DNA of 64,000 bases, taken from assembly GCA_002898255.1 (NCBI GenBank), contig BEIE01000001.1:1240001-1304000 (forward strand), in the 5' to 3' direction. Below the pieces are notes generated by a model. That model saw nothing but the letters and a program-made list of their open reading frames with translations. It searched no databases and was not told the origin of the DNA. The position numbers were made by a program, and so were the translations under genes. The DNA is from a bacterium HR28 (GTDB lineage Bacteria > Chloroflexota > Chloroflexia > Thermomicrobiales > Thermomicrobiaceae). Shown here one piece after another: positions 28,024 through 37,827 of the stretch (position 1 is the first letter of the stretch; the number at the start of each line of letters is the position of its first letter).

Positions 28024-30384
28024 TTATCCCCGGTGCGGTCGCAGTTCGAGAACCGCGTGCGCCACACGCTGCACTGCGACCGAGCTCCAGGCCAGTGGAA
28101 CTGACTTTCCGCGAAGCCAGAAGCGAAGAAGGTCATCATAGTGGGGTGAAAGTGGGTGCCCAGACTGCCCTCCGAATAGAACAATCCGTGCTTCGTCCCA
28201 GGCACCGAGTTCTACAACAAAGCGTAGCGAGGCGATAAACTGCACCGGGCCAAGTGGATCATGCGCCGAGACACCGGCGGGATTCACCGTGTTGGCATCG
28301 CCCCCGATCGGAAATGGTCCGCGATCGAAAAGCCAGCGAAGTGACGGTGACGCACCGAGCGGGTGTCTCAAGGTAAGCGGGCGAATGGAACCCCATGCCC
28401 AGCGTGCAGAGTCGCTCCCGTAGCGGTCGTGCAGTTCCTGGACTACGTCCTGAAGCGTTTCAGTGAGGACCTCTTCCCAATCCGACTGGAACCAGCCCGA
28501 CGGTCGCGCGTCGAGAAGGCGGAGAAGGTGCGCGATTCGACGGACACCCCAACTGGTTCCACCTGCCAGATCGTGAAAACCTGCTCCCAATACCCACCGC
28601 CAGCTTTGCGGTGCTCGTGCCTGGGCAACTCGCGCAGCAAGGCGATGAAGTAGAAGTTCAAAGACACTCGCGGCAGCGCTGTCGGCTGACACGTTACCGT
28701 CCCAGTCACGCAACAGAGCGAGTGCCTGCTCGACAAGCGGAGTTTGGGCGGGGAGGTTCCGAAAGAAGTGTCCGATCTGCATCCATGGAAGCGAGTATGT
28801 ATCGAGCTGCAATGCGAGCACCGCGTCACGATCCCAATCGAATCGATCCGCGATAACTGATGCGATGCGCTCGAAGCGATAGGGATCAAGGTAATCAGCG
28901 CCGAGAGGCAAGGCACCGTGGCGCTGTGGGGGCCGATTGTTGGCCGTCGCAATGAACTTTTCCGGTGGATTTACCAGGCGAGGCAGTCGTTCGGAGGGTA
29001 CGTATCCGAGCCAGGGATCAGGGTTTTCCCAGCCACAGATCGGAAGCAGACCGCTTGACGATCGGCGCTGAGGTACCGTGCCAGTGAGGAGCCAGCCGAT
29101 CGTGCCAGCTGAGTCTGCATAGACAAGATTGAGCGGGAGATGTGGCCAGTCCGCAAAGGCCTGCTCCAATGCCTCAAACGAGCGCACCCGGTGCATATCG
29201 AGGAGACCACGGATGGACAGTGGGTCGAGCCAGACGGCGCGCATGGAGACGGCCCAGGGTACGCCACGGAGAGCCGGACTCACAATTGGTCCGCGGCGTG
29301 TTTCCAGGACAAGGTCGGTGACGGCACCATGACCACGCACGCGAATCGTTTCCTGGTAAACCGTGCAGGGGACGAAGCGGTCACCTTCGCGCACTGTCTT
29401 TCCATCAGGACCTAACGCTTCCAGAACCAAGTCTGTGTTGTCACTCAGTCCTGCGGTGACTCCCCACGCTGCAAAGCCGTTGTGACCGGCGATGAATGCT
29501 GGGGTACCGATGAGGGTTGCACCTGCGATGGCCCAGGCTGGTGTGATGAGGTGCGCGAGGTACCAGAAGGAGGGAAGAAGCGGACTCCAATGTGGGTCAT
29601 TAGCGAGAATCGGCCTGCCACTCTGCGTCCGATCACCGGCAATTACCCAGTTGTTGGAGGCTGCGGTGCCAACAAGACCACGCAGTTGATCGAGTTCACG
29701 CGAGAACTGCTCAAGCCAAGACGCAGCGATTGTCGTCGGTGCCTCGTAGGCATCGATGCCGGTGGTCAGAGCGGGATCCAGGTCGCGTAAAGCCTCGCGA
29801 CCATCGGTCACGAGGACGAGGAGTCGGATGAGTTCCGAGGTCCAGTTTGAGGCCAAGGCGAAGGAGAGGAATTTCACCAGGCCGAGGACATCGGCAGCGT
29901 CCCACGGCTGGGGCTCGGTTCGCAACAGGAGGAACTCAAGCGGACGAGCGGGGAGGCCATGTTCAAGCCCAGCGCGTATCCCGGCCAGGAAAGCGTCTAC
30001 CTGAGCGTGGATGTCGTTGGGGAGGTGTGAGAGTTGGCGTATGGATGCACGACGGAAACCGATGCGGCGAGCGAGACGATCAAAGGTCAGGCCGGGAGGA
30101 CCAACGATCTCGGCGAGTTCGCCGCGGATTAAACGCCGCAGAAATTCGAGTTGAAAGGTTCGATCCTGTGCTTGACAAAATCCGAGGGCGAACCAGGCGT
30201 CGTGATCGGTTTGTGCGCTGATATGGGGGATACCCCAACGATCACGGACGATCGTGACGACTGTATCGAGGCCGCGTACTTCAATGCTGCCGGATGTGAT
30301 CGGTAGGCGATGCCGCAGGACTAGTTGTCCAAAGCGACGGGCAAGAGTACGTGTCCAAAGAAGAGTTCGTCGGGATGATTGCAT
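28024..30384 (-). CDS. Penicillin acylase family Ntn-hydrolase
   Basis: A 786-residue precursor of the penicillin G acylase/acyl-homoserine-lactone acylase family, self-cleaving amidases. The alpha chain contains VTIVRDRWGIPHISA (about 42-56), and the new N-terminus would be S243 in ASNNWVIAGDRT, giving the beta chain. ILANDPHWSPLLPSFWY follows as usual. No clear Sec signal peptide is visible, only a basic N-terminus, so location is uncertain (cytoplasmic or alternative export). Substrates may be N-acyl amino acids, lactones or beta-lactams. It is convergent with the polytopic gene, 50 bases apart. Confidence 0.88.
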   Translation of the reverse strand: MQSSRRTLLWTRTLARRFGQLVLRHRLPITSGSIEVRGLDTVVTIVRDRWGIPHISAQTDHDAWFALGFCQAQDRTFQLEFLRRLIRGELAEIVGPPGLTFDRLARRIGFRRASIRQLSHLPNDIHAQVDAFLAGIRAGLEHGLPARPLEFLLLRTEPQPWDAADVLGLVKFLSFALASNWTSELIRLLVLVTDGREALRDLDPALTTGIDAYEAPTTIAASWLEQFSRELDQLRGLVGTAASNNWVIAGDRTQSGRPILANDPHWSPLLPSFWYLAHLITPAWAIAGATLIGTPAFIAGHNGFAAWGVTAGLSDNTDLVLEALGPDGKTVREGDRFVPCTVYQETIRVRGHGAVTDLVLETRRGPIVSPALRGVPWAVSMRAVWLDPLSIRGLLDMHRVRSFEALEQAFADWPHLPLNLVYADSAGTIGWLLTGTVPQRRSSSGLLPICGWENPDPWLGYVPSERLPRLVNPPEKFIATANNRPPQRHGALPLGADYLDPYRFERIASVIADRFDWDRDAVLALQLDTYSLPWMQIGHFFRNLPAQTPLVEQALALLRDWDGNVSADSAAASVFELLLHRLAARVAQARAPQSWRWVLGAGFHDLAGGTSWGVRRIAHLLRLLDARPSGWFQSDWEEVLTETLQDVVQELHDRYGSDSARWAWGSIRPLTLRHPLGASPSLRWLFDRGPFPIGGDANTVNPAGVSAHDPLGPVQFIASLRFVVELGAWDEARIVLFGGQSGHPLSPHYDDLLRFWLRGKSVPLAWSSVAVQRVAHAVLELRPHRG

Positions 30385-30773
30385 ACCGCGACTCCTGTCT
30401 CAGGAGCTTTGGCACTCAGTGAACTGTACCCTGCTCGGTGCGACACGACGAACGTTAGGAAAAAGCCTGCCGAGAGGGGACTTACGCCAGTTCCCTGTGA
30501 GACACAGCGCAACACTTCGCGGATGAGGAGCGCTGGGATCGTGACGGCCAGCAGTTGGCCGAGTGAGAGCGTGGCGATGCTCACTGGCATGTTGCCAGTG
30601 ACACTTACGGTGAAGATTTGACAGATAAGGAGAGGTATGATGACATGAGGGAGGAACAGCGTGAAGCGTCCGGTGGCCCTGGCGAGCCGCGTTGGCCACT
30701 TCCGGAGAGGACGCAGTGTCGAAAACCGGGCTAGAACAGCAAGCGTCCGATATGAGCGGAGAGATGCGCGCAC
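30321..30773 (-). CDS. Possible small hydrophobic membrane protein (uncertain)
   Basis: The 545-base gap between the acetyl-CoA synthetase and acylase genes holds an open frame of about 150 codons from GTG 30773. It contains a strongly hydrophobic run FLPHVIIPLLICQIFTVSV and further spans SIATLSLGQLLAVTIPALLI and SPLSAGFFLTFVVS. This looks more protein-like than the usual shadow frames. There is no good ribosome site, and the last 64 bases overlap the acylase start. No family recognised; it may be a decayed gene or chance. Confidence 0.25.
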   Translation of the reverse strand: MRASLRSYRTLAVLARFSTLRPLRKWPTRLARATGRFTLFLPHVIIPLLICQIFTVSVTGNMPVSIATLSLGQLLAVTIPALLIREVLRCVSQGTGVSPLSAGFFLTFVVSHRAGYSSLSAKAPETGVAVCNHPDELFFGHVLLPVALDN

Positions 30774-30851
30774 GGTCCATTGATCGCCAACCGCACCTCT
30801 TACCGATGTGGCGGTGGGCGGTCGCCGGAGTGCTGCGGGTGTGAAGATCGA

Positions 30852-30880
30852 GAGCGGGGCCAGATGTTTGTGCCCCGCTC
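30852..30880 (-). terminator. Stem-loop after acetyl-CoA synthetase gene
   Basis: GAGCGGGGC (30852-30860) pairs with GCCCCGCTC (30872-30880), a 9-bp stem with an 11-base loop, 51 bases past the gene's stop. The U-tract is weak (TCGATCTTC on the minus strand). Confidence 0.65.
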
Positions 30881-30930
30881 CGGTGACAGACCAAAGCCGG
30901 TCCGTGAGCCACGAGCGTTGAAGGCGCAGC

Positions 30931-32892
30931 TCAGCCTCCGTCAGATGCCTCGACGCCAGTCGGTTGCGGCTGTTCAAGGTAGACGCCGATGCGGAGCATC
31001 TCCTTGAGTTGCAGCCAGGCCGCTCGGGCTTCCTCGACACTGCCCTCTTCTTCGATCGTCGAAATGTCACCCGGATCACGGTCGAGGATGACAGCCTTAA
31101 GGACCCGCCGCATGATCTTACCGCTCCGTGTCTTGGGAAGCGCACGGACGAAGTTGAGTTCGCCGATCACTGCGACGGGCCCGAGTTCCCGGCGTACTGT
31201 CTCAATCAGTTCGCGCTCGAGCTCGGGTGACGGCTCGTAACCTTGCTTGAGGGTGATGAACGCGCTAATCACCTCGCCCCGCAGCGGGTCTGGGCGGCCA
31301 GTGACGCCCGCTTCGGCAACTGCGGGGTGACGGAGGAAGGCACTCTCGACTTCGATGGTGCCGATACGGTGATCCGCGATCTTGATAATTTCGTCGGCAC
31401 GGCCTGCGAACCAGAAGTAGCCGTCTTCGTCGATGGAAGCAGCATCGCCGGTGAAATAGACGCCAGGAATACGCTGCCAATAGTCGCGAGCATAGCGCTC
31501 CGGCTCGCCCCAGAGGCCAGCAGTCAGCCCTGGGAAAGGACGGCGGATGACGACAACGCCACGCTCACCGGGACGACAGGGTGTCCCGTCTTCTGGACGG
31601 ACGACGGCGACGTCCATCCCCGGAAGCGGAAGACTTGCCGACCCCGGCTTGATGGGGAGCAAAGCGATACCGTAGGGGTTGCCGATGACGGGTCCGCCCG
31701 TCTCGGTTTGCCACCAGTGGTCAATGACCGGGATACGGTTCTGAAAGACTTCCTTCTGCAGCCATTCCCAGGCGGGTGGATTGAGTACCTCCCCAGCACA
31801 GACGACCCGCTCGACCGAACTCAGGTCATACTTCCTGGCCGGTTCGGTGCCGTACTTCATAAGCAGACGAACCCCTGTGGGCGATGTAAAGATGCCGGTT
31901 ACCCCGTTCTCTTCGATGATGCGGTAGGGTGTCTCAGCCGATGGATAATCAAGTGCCCCCTCGAAGGCGATCGTTGTCGCGCCGATAAGGAGTGGAGCAT
32001 AGACGATATAGCTGTGACCAACGATCCAGCCGATATCAGAGGTTGCCCACCAGACGTCCGACTGCTTGAGTCCGTGGCACCATTCCCCAGTGGAGCGAAT
32101 ACCGACCTGGTAGGGACCATGGGTGTGGATTGCAAGCTTTGGCTTTGCTGTCGTGCCGGACGTCGCCAAAATGAAAGCAGGCTCGTTGGATTCCATCACC
32201 TCGTGGCGGTCGTCCTGGCCAGCGGCAAGAGCGAGGAAGTCTTCCCACCAAATGTCCCGCTCCGGTGTCATTGGTGGCGTGGTTGTCCCGCGCCGGAGAA
32301 CGACCACACGCTCGACAGAGGGGACTCCGCTCGCCAGTGCTTGATCCACGATCTCCTTGAGCCGTACCTCGCGACCGCGACGCCAGGTAAGGTCGGTGGT
32401 GAAGACGGCCTTGGCACCGGCCATGCTCAAGCGGTCGGCAAGAGCACCGGCACCGAACCCTGCGAAGACGACAATATGGATTGCGCCGATCCGGGTCGTC
32501 GCCAGCATAAGCGCGATTGCCTCTGGACAGGTCGGCATATAGATGCCAATGCGGTCACCGCGCCGGATGCCTAGGCCACGAAGCGCTGCGGCGAGACGCC
32601 GGACCATACGCCAGAGCTGGACGTAGGTATACGTGCGGCGCTCACCCCACTCCGTTTCAGCGATCAGCGCCGCTCGGCCGCCCTGACCCGCGAGGATATG
32701 CCGATCCAGCGCGGCGTAGCTCAGGTTCGTGAGCCCGCCGATGAACCAGCGAAAGGTCGGCGGTTCCCAGGCAAACGGCTCATCCCAAGTGCGGAACCAG
32801 AAGGCACGTTCCGCCGCTCGTGCCCAGAAGCGCACCGGATCCTCAAGTCCCTCGCGCCGCCAATGAGCGACGATCGGGTTGATCACCTCCAT
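30931..32892 (-). CDS. acs: Acetyl-CoA synthetase (AMP-forming)
   Basis: A 653-residue enzyme converting acetate, ATP and CoA to acetyl-CoA. Signatures are ATSGTTAKPKLAIHTHG (from residue 243), the acetate-pocket and adenine motif WWQTETGG (393-400), the hinge region VYFTGDAASIDEDGYFW, and the catalytic, acetylatable lysine K592 in LPKTRSGKIMRR. Full length for Acs. ATG 32892 follows AGGAGGTGCCGC. It is divergent from the DUF294/exonuclease pair and near the symporter, consistent with acetate uptake and activation. Propionate is a possible alternative substrate. Confidence 0.93.
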   Translation of the reverse strand: MEVINPIVAHWRREGLEDPVRFWARAAERAFWFRTWDEPFAWEPPTFRWFIGGLTNLSYAALDRHILAGQGGRAALIAETEWGERRTYTYVQLWRMVRRLAAALRGLGIRRGDRIGIYMPTCPEAIALMLATTRIGAIHIVVFAGFGAGALADRLSMAGAKAVFTTDLTWRRGREVRLKEIVDQALASGVPSVERVVVLRRGTTTPPMTPERDIWWEDFLALAAGQDDRHEVMESNEPAFILATSGTTAKPKLAIHTHGPYQVGIRSTGEWCHGLKQSDVWWATSDIGWIVGHSYIVYAPLLIGATTIAFEGALDYPSAETPYRIIEENGVTGIFTSPTGVRLLMKYGTEPARKYDLSSVERVVCAGEVLNPPAWEWLQKEVFQNRIPVIDHWWQTETGGPVIGNPYGIALLPIKPGSASLPLPGMDVAVVRPEDGTPCRPGERGVVVIRRPFPGLTAGLWGEPERYARDYWQRIPGVYFTGDAASIDEDGYFWFAGRADEIIKIADHRIGTIEVESAFLRHPAVAEAGVTGRPDPLRGEVISAFITLKQGYEPSPELERELIETVRRELGPVAVIGELNFVRALPKTRSGKIMRRVLKAVILDRDPGDISTIEEEGSVEEARAAWLQLKEMLRIGVYLEQPQPTGVEASDGG

Positions 32893-32919
32893 GCGGCACC
32901 TCCTCGCTGCTCAGACATC

Positions 32920-32948
32920 CTGTCACGCGCTGTTAGGGGCAGTATAAT
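32920..32948 (+). promoter_or_regulatory. Candidate promoter of the DUF294-exonuclease operon
   Basis: A perfect -10 TATAAT at 32943-32948 with CTGTCA at 32920-32925, 17 bases upstream, about 40 bases before the GTG start. It shares the 95-base divergent region with acs. Confidence 0.55.
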
Positions 32949-32987
32949 GCGTCCGGTTCTGACCTGTCGAGACGGTGAGGTGGCCAG

Positions 32988-34895
32988 GTGGACGACGTCG
33001 TTCTCGGTAGTGTCACCGAGTTCTTGAAGCGCGTACCGCCGTTCCAGTTCCTGAGTGAGGAGCAATTGCGCCAACTGGCACGTCGGATCGAGGTGCACTA
33101 TTTTCCCCGCGGCTCGGCATTAATCCGACGCGGTGAACGGCCCCCCGACTATCTGTGGGTGGTGGTGCGGGGTGGTGTGAAGAAGACACTGCGGTCTGCG
33201 ACCGGCGAGGAGCATATCTTCGAAGTCGCCAGCGAAGGAGACCTCGTCGGCGTACTCTCGTCTGTAAACGGGTTGGAAGGTCAACTGGACGATATCGCAA
33301 TTGAGGACACGGTCTGCTATGCCATCCCGCGTGCTGTAGTCCAGGAGTTGATTGCGACCGAACCGGCAGTCGCGCGCTTTTTCTTAGGTGCTTTGCGGGA
33401 ATGGGTGCGTACCAGCCTGACTGCGCTTGAGCGTCAGGAGGAGACAGGTGATGGATCGCTCTTGCTTTCCGCGCCGTGTCGCTCCGTCGCTCGCCAACCG
33501 CTACTCACGTGCACGCCGGAAACGAGCGTCCGTGAGGCGGCGCGACGGATGAGTGCCGAGCGGGTGAACTCGATCGTCGTGGTCGATGCGCAGGGGGTTG
33601 GCATCGGTATTGTCACCGACTGGGACTTGCGCGAGCGGGTGATTGCGCTAGGACGAACACTAGAAACGCCCGTCCGGGAAGTGATGAGCACGCCACTGGT
33701 GACTATCGATGCTGATCAGCTGCTGCTTGAGGCAGTCCGCTTGATGATCGGGCGCCGCATCAACCACTTGGTGGTTACCGAAGAGGGAAGGCCGCTCGGC
33801 ATGCTGACCGCGTTCGATCTCCTCGTGCAACAAGGGACGAGCGCGCTTTTCCTCGCTCGGGCAATTGACCGCGAAACGCGCACTGAACGGCTGGCGTATG
33901 TGTTGGAGCAAGCGCAGCGCCAGCTCTTACCGTTCCTCCTGTCGCGTGGAATCCGTGCGAGCGAGATTGCCCAGTTGCTCAGCGAAGTGAATGATCGCGT
34001 TATCGCGCGCGTATTGGTCTTGCTCGAACAGGAATTGGGACCGCCGCCAGTGCCGTATTGCTGGCTTGTCTTTGGTAGTGAGGGGCGGCGAGAGCAAACG
34101 ATTCGTACCGACCAAGACAATGGCATTGTGTATAGTGATCCGCCGGCGGGGCAGGAAGAGCTGGTCCGGAGCTACTTCCTACGGCTCGGGCAATGGGCCG
34201 TTGAGCGTCTTGTCGCGCTTGGCTTTCCGCCATGTCCCGGACGGTATTCCGCTGATAATCCAGACTGGGTGATGCCAGTGGACGAGTGGAAGCGGAGGTT
34301 CCGCGCTTGGATGGCGGTGCCTGAGCCTCAATCAGTGCTGAGTTCCCTCATTGTGTTTGATTTTCGCGGCGTTCATGGAGAGCTTGCACTTGCCACGGAG
34401 CTCCGCTCGTATGTGAGGCAAGAACTCGCGCATAGCCCTCGTTTCCTCTTTCACGTGGCAGCGATTTCGACCGCACATCCGCCGCCACTCGGTTTTCTCG
34501 GGCGGTTTGTCGTCGAGCGTTCGGGGGAGCACAAGAACCAGCTCGATCTCAAGATCGGTGGGACAGGAGCAATCGTGAACCTTGTTCGGCTCTTCGCACT
34601 TGAGCACGGGATCGAGGAGACCAACACACTTGCCCGGTTGCTTGCCTTACGGGAAGCCCGCGTGATCGAGAGCCAACTTGCGGATGACCTCGCGCAAGCG
34701 TTCGAGTTCTTGCTCGGCTTGCGCGTGCGGGTGCAGCTCGAACAGCTGCGGCGGGGCGAACGGCCGTCCAATTTCGTGGATCCCCGGCAGTTGAGCTCAC
34801 TCGATCGCACGCTGTTAAAAGAGGCCTTCCGCGTGATTGGGAGAACCCAAGCCGTGGTGCGCGAGCGATTCCACCTAGAACAGGCGGGGGAATGA
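32988..34895 (+). CDS. cNMP-binding / CBS / DUF294 nucleotidyltransferase-like regulator
   Basis: A 635-residue protein. Residues about 10-135 form a cyclic-nucleotide-binding beta-barrel, about 165-285 two CBS motifs, and about 340-635 the DUF294 and DUF294_C domains, with a nucleotidyltransferase-like VFGSEGRREQ (GSEGR 363-367) and DQDN (375-378). The role of this architecture is unknown, but it is found beside acetate/solute symporters and is thought to regulate their activity. GTG 32988 is the start, chosen from the frame. It overlaps the next gene by ATGA. Confidence 0.85.
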   Translation: MDDVVLGSVTEFLKRVPPFQFLSEEQLRQLARRIEVHYFPRGSALIRRGERPPDYLWVVVRGGVKKTLRSATGEEHIFEVASEGDLVGVLSSVNGLEGQLDDIAIEDTVCYAIPRAVVQELIATEPAVARFFLGALREWVRTSLTALERQEETGDGSLLLSAPCRSVARQPLLTCTPETSVREAARRMSAERVNSIVVVDAQGVGIGIVTDWDLRERVIALGRTLETPVREVMSTPLVTIDADQLLLEAVRLMIGRRINHLVVTEEGRPLGMLTAFDLLVQQGTSALFLARAIDRETRTERLAYVLEQAQRQLLPFLLSRGIRASEIAQLLSEVNDRVIARVLVLLEQELGPPPVPYCWLVFGSEGRREQTIRTDQDNGIVYSDPPAGQEELVRSYFLRLGQWAVERLVALGFPPCPGRYSADNPDWVMPVDEWKRRFRAWMAVPEPQSVLSSLIVFDFRGVHGELALATELRSYVRQELAHSPRFLFHVAAISTAHPPPLGFLGRFVVERSGEHKNQLDLKIGGTGAIVNLVRLFALEHGIEETNTLARLLALREARVIESQLADDLAQAFEFLLGLRVRVQLEQLRRGERPSNFVDPRQLSSLDRTLLKEAFRVIGRTQAVVRERFHLEQAGE

Positions 34896-35566
34896 GCGAG
34901 CAGAACGGTTGGCTCACGCGGCTGAGTGGCCTCGTGCGACAGCTCGGTTTCGAGGCAGATAGCCGTCGACTGCTGGAGATTCGCTATACAGTCCTTGATA
35001 CCGAGATGACAGGACTTAACGTGGAACGAGACGAACTTTTGGCATTGGGCGCCATTCGCATGGTGGGCACACGCATCCTAGTGTCGGAGCGCTTCTATAG
35101 CTTGATTCGTCCGTCGGCCCGGCGCTGGGGGGCCAGCGTACCGATTCACGGTATCCGGCCGATCGATGTCGCAGAGGCACCGGAGCTCTCTACAGTACTT
35201 CCTGAATTTCTGGCATTCTCCGCCGGTACCGTATTCGTCGGGCATGGTGTTGAGGTTGATCGACTGTTCTTGGAACGCGCGGCAAGCCGACAAGGATTGC
35301 GGCTACCGCGTGCACTGTGGATTGATACAGGACGTGTCGCGCGGTGGCTAGCCTCGCACCACGGTACGTTTGCTGAGGCCGCGGCAGACCGTGGCCGGTT
35401 CAGTCTGGAGGAGTTGCTGACAGCGTATGATATCGAGCCGCCGGCGCGTCATCATGCATTGGCTGATGCTTTTGTGACGGCACAGCTGTGGCAGCGCTTG
35501 CTTTCCGAACTTATTAACGAGCGGATTGAGACGTTACGTGATCTGCGGCTGGTCGGCCTCTGCTAG
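34892..35566 (+). CDS. DnaQ/PolC-type 3'-5' exonuclease
   Basis: A 224-residue DEDDh exonuclease. Exo I VLDTEMTGL (D36, E38), Exo II FVGHGVEVDRLFL (D123) and Exo III HHALADAFVTAQLW (H188, D192) are all intact, so it should be catalytically active. It is not a polymerase proofreading subunit by context. A ~30-residue basic/amphipathic N-terminal extension precedes the domain. Pairing with DUF294 and the symporter recurs in other bacteria, where the link between an exonuclease and acetate transport is unexplained. Confidence 0.88.
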   Translation: MSEQNGWLTRLSGLVRQLGFEADSRRLLEIRYTVLDTEMTGLNVERDELLALGAIRMVGTRILVSERFYSLIRPSARRWGASVPIHGIRPIDVAEAPELSTVLPEFLAFSAGTVFVGHGVEVDRLFLERAASRQGLRLPRALWIDTGRVARWLASHHGTFAEAAADRGRFSLEELLTAYDIEPPARHHALADAFVTAQLWQRLLSELINERIETLRDLRLVGLC

Positions 35567-35826
35567 CCAACGCGCGACAATGCAACGACAAGGACCACAC
35601 GCAGTCCCAAGAACAGCAGAATCAGCGTTACCGGAATCGCTATTGCTGGTGCGTCAGGCAAAAGGCGACGAAGTGGCCGATAAAATGGCTCCGTTAGAAG
35701 GTAAAAGAGCTGGTGGACGACAGTCCTCCGTCCACGAGTAAGCCAGTCAAGAACCGCGCGGCCAATGACGAGCCACATGGCAACGGCAAGCAGCCAGTTC
35801 AAGACGGTGATGATCTCTTGAGCCAT
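35563..35826 (-). CDS. YggT family membrane protein
   Basis: An 87-residue two-span protein. The first span is about 5-25 and the second about 62-83, with the family block FYLLTEPFYRPLRRLLP between. YggT/YlmG proteins are linked to osmotic tolerance, cell division and photosystem assembly. Its stop overlaps the exonuclease stop by 4 bases (convergent). ATG 35826 is preceded by AGGAGATAGGGCAA. Confidence 0.88.
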   Translation of the reverse strand: MAQEIITVLNWLLAVAMWLVIGRAVLDWLTRGRRTVVHQLFYLLTEPFYRPLRRLLPDAPAIAIPVTLILLFLGLRVVLVVALSRVG

Positions 35827-35855
35827 TTGCCCTATCTCCTCTCATGACAAAGCAA

Positions 35856-35881
35856 CCGGGTACCGGTTTCCCGGTACCCGG
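35856..35881 (-). terminator. Terminator of the symporter operon
   Basis: A perfect 11-bp stem, CCGGGTACCGG (35856-35866) with 35871-35881, tetraloop TTTC on the plus strand. On the minus strand it is followed by TTGCTTTGTC. It lies 22 bases after the symporter stop. Confidence 0.8.
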
Positions 35882-35903
35882 CAAGCGGACTGCTTTTCGA
35901 CGG

Positions 35904-37820
35904 TCAGTCCTGCCCGGCTGGTGCCACGCCTGGGGCAGTACCAGGCGCTGTGCCCGGAGCGGGGAGACGCATCTCGCCAACGGGGATGCGCAGCTGATCG
36001 ACCATATCCTGGATATACTTCGGCGCTGGCGCAGTGGCCAAACTGACGACAATGAGGAGGAAGAAGTTGGCCGCCATCCCGAAGATTCCGGCAGAGAGAT
36101 GGGAAAGCCCAAGCACGTTAAAACGCGGATCGATATAGTTGCCCACCATGTAAACCACGCAGGCAATAAGGCCGCCGATCATGCCCGCAATGGCACCGTT
36201 CGCGTTGGCCCGCTTCCAGAAGATGCCCAGTAAGACGACAGGGAAGAACGTTGAAGCTGCCAGGGAGAAGGCCCAGGCCACGATCTGCACGATGAGCGCC
36301 AAGCGCGGCAGAGCTGCCAGAGCAGCGAGTACCGCAGCGATGAGAATCATGATCCGGCTTACCAGGAATCGGCGGCTGTAGCTGGCGTTCGGGTTAATGA
36401 TCTTTGCGTAGATATCGTGTGCGACAGCAGTTGACACGACGAGCAGGAGTCCGTCAGCAGTCGACAGTGCGGCTGCCAATCCGCCAGCTGCCACGAGTGC
36501 CGCAATAGTGAAGGGTAGCCCGGCGATTTCCGGTGTTGCCAGGACCACAATATCGCCAACGATTCGTAACTCGCTGTACTGGAGAATCCCGTCACCGTTG
36601 GCGTCATTAATAGTCAGCAGTCCGGTCTTAATCCAGCTTGCGGTCCAGGCTGGCAAGGAAGCAATGGGCTGGCCGACAACATTCTTCAGCACCTCCCAGC
36701 GCGAGAAGGCCGCATAGGCTGGCGCAGTGACGTAGAGGAGCCAGATGAAGAAGAGTGACCAGCCAACGCTGATCCGTGCCTCCTTCGGGTTGGGGACGGT
36801 GTAGTAGCGAATCAGAATGTGCGGGAGTCCCGCTGTTCCAGCCATAAGGCACAAGGTGAGGGCGAGAAACTCCCACGGAGTGCCGACCCAGTCTTTCACC
36901 GTGATCGGTTCAGGTGGGGTGAGCCCGATCTGCTTAAACGAGGCGATCGCACTAGCGTTGGAGAGCGCCTGCTTGAACGGCTGGACGTAGGAAGATAACT
37001 GCATGGCTTGTTCAAGTTGAGTAATTTCGCTGAGTGCGCGCCCGTACATGAGCTGCGGGAACGGCACGCCGGTCAGCTTGGCCGACAAGAAGGTCACCGG
37101 AATCAGGTAAGCCGTGATCAAGATGATGTACTGCGCGACCTGCGTCCAGGTGATGGACTTCATGCCCCCGAGGAAGGAGCAGACCAACACTCCCGCAAGA
37201 CCGACAAAGACGCCAACCCGGTAGTCAAGACCAAAGAAGCGACTCATGATGATGCCAACGCCGGTCACTTGTGCGGTGACGTAGGTAAACGAGACGATGA
37301 TGGCGCAGATCGCTGCGACCAAGCGTGCCAGCCGGGCGCGCTCACCATAGCGCGTCGCCACAAAGTCTGGGATGGTGAACTGTCCAAACTTGCGGATGTA
37401 AGGGGCAAAGAGCAAGGCCAAGAGGACGTAGCCACCCGTCCAGCCCATGATGTAGGCCAGTCCGTCGTAGCCGAGGAGCCAGAGCGTCCCAGCCATGGAG
37501 ATGAACGAGGCGGCACTCATCCAGTCCGCCCCCGTTGCCATCCCGTTAAAGATGGCGGGTACGCGACGACCGGCCACATAATACTCGTCGAGACGCCGCG
37601 TAAAGTTGAGGATCCCAATGAATGCATAGAGCGCAAGCGTTAGGAAGATGAATGCGTAGCCGATAAAGCGATGGGGAAGACCCGCTCTCTCCAAGAGATA
37701 CAGGACGGTCGTAAAGACAATGAGGAAGATGAAGAAGGCACCATAGTATTTGGCAAGGCGGCGACGGAAGACGCTAATCTGTGCGCGGGTCAGCGGGGTG
37801 TAGCCAGCTTCCTGTGCCAT
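35904..37820 (-). CDS. Sodium:solute symporter, acetate permease (VC2705/ActP-like) subfamily
   Basis: A 638-residue SSS-family transporter with about 13 spans. An extra cytoplasmic/periplasmic loop (about 240-310 and 410-440) with the sequence ANGDGILQY resembles a calcium-binding EF-hand-like loop typical of this subfamily. The core shows GATGADWMSAASFISMAGTL, the sodium-site region of SSS transporters. The C-terminus is a short Pro/Gly/Ala tail. It is 7 bases after the DUF4212 gene, which is the known small partner. Likely substrate: acetate or another short organic acid, supported by acs close by. Confidence 0.9.
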   Translation of the reverse strand: MAQEAGYTPLTRAQISVFRRRLAKYYGAFFIFLIVFTTVLYLLERAGLPHRFIGYAFIFLTLALYAFIGILNFTRRLDEYYVAGRRVPAIFNGMATGADWMSAASFISMAGTLWLLGYDGLAYIMGWTGGYVLLALLFAPYIRKFGQFTIPDFVATRYGERARLARLVAAICAIIVSFTYVTAQVTGVGIIMSRFFGLDYRVGVFVGLAGVLVCSFLGGMKSITWTQVAQYIILITAYLIPVTFLSAKLTGVPFPQLMYGRALSEITQLEQAMQLSSYVQPFKQALSNASAIASFKQIGLTPPEPITVKDWVGTPWEFLALTLCLMAGTAGLPHILIRYYTVPNPKEARISVGWSLFFIWLLYVTAPAYAAFSRWEVLKNVVGQPIASLPAWTASWIKTGLLTINDANGDGILQYSELRIVGDIVVLATPEIAGLPFTIAALVAAGGLAAALSTADGLLLVVSTAVAHDIYAKIINPNASYSRRFLVSRIMILIAAVLAALAALPRLALIVQIVAWAFSLAASTFFPVVLLGIFWKRANANGAIAGMIGGLIACVVYMVGNYIDPRFNVLGLSHLSAGIFGMAANFFLLIVVSLATAPAPKYIQDMVDQLRIPVGEMRLPAPGTAPGTAPGVAPAGQD

Positions 37821-37827
37821 ACCTGCC

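Noticed and set aside
31243-32574. 443-codon plus-strand frame inside acs
   Set aside because: Antisense to a complete acetyl-CoA synthetase. No recognisable fold or ribosome site.
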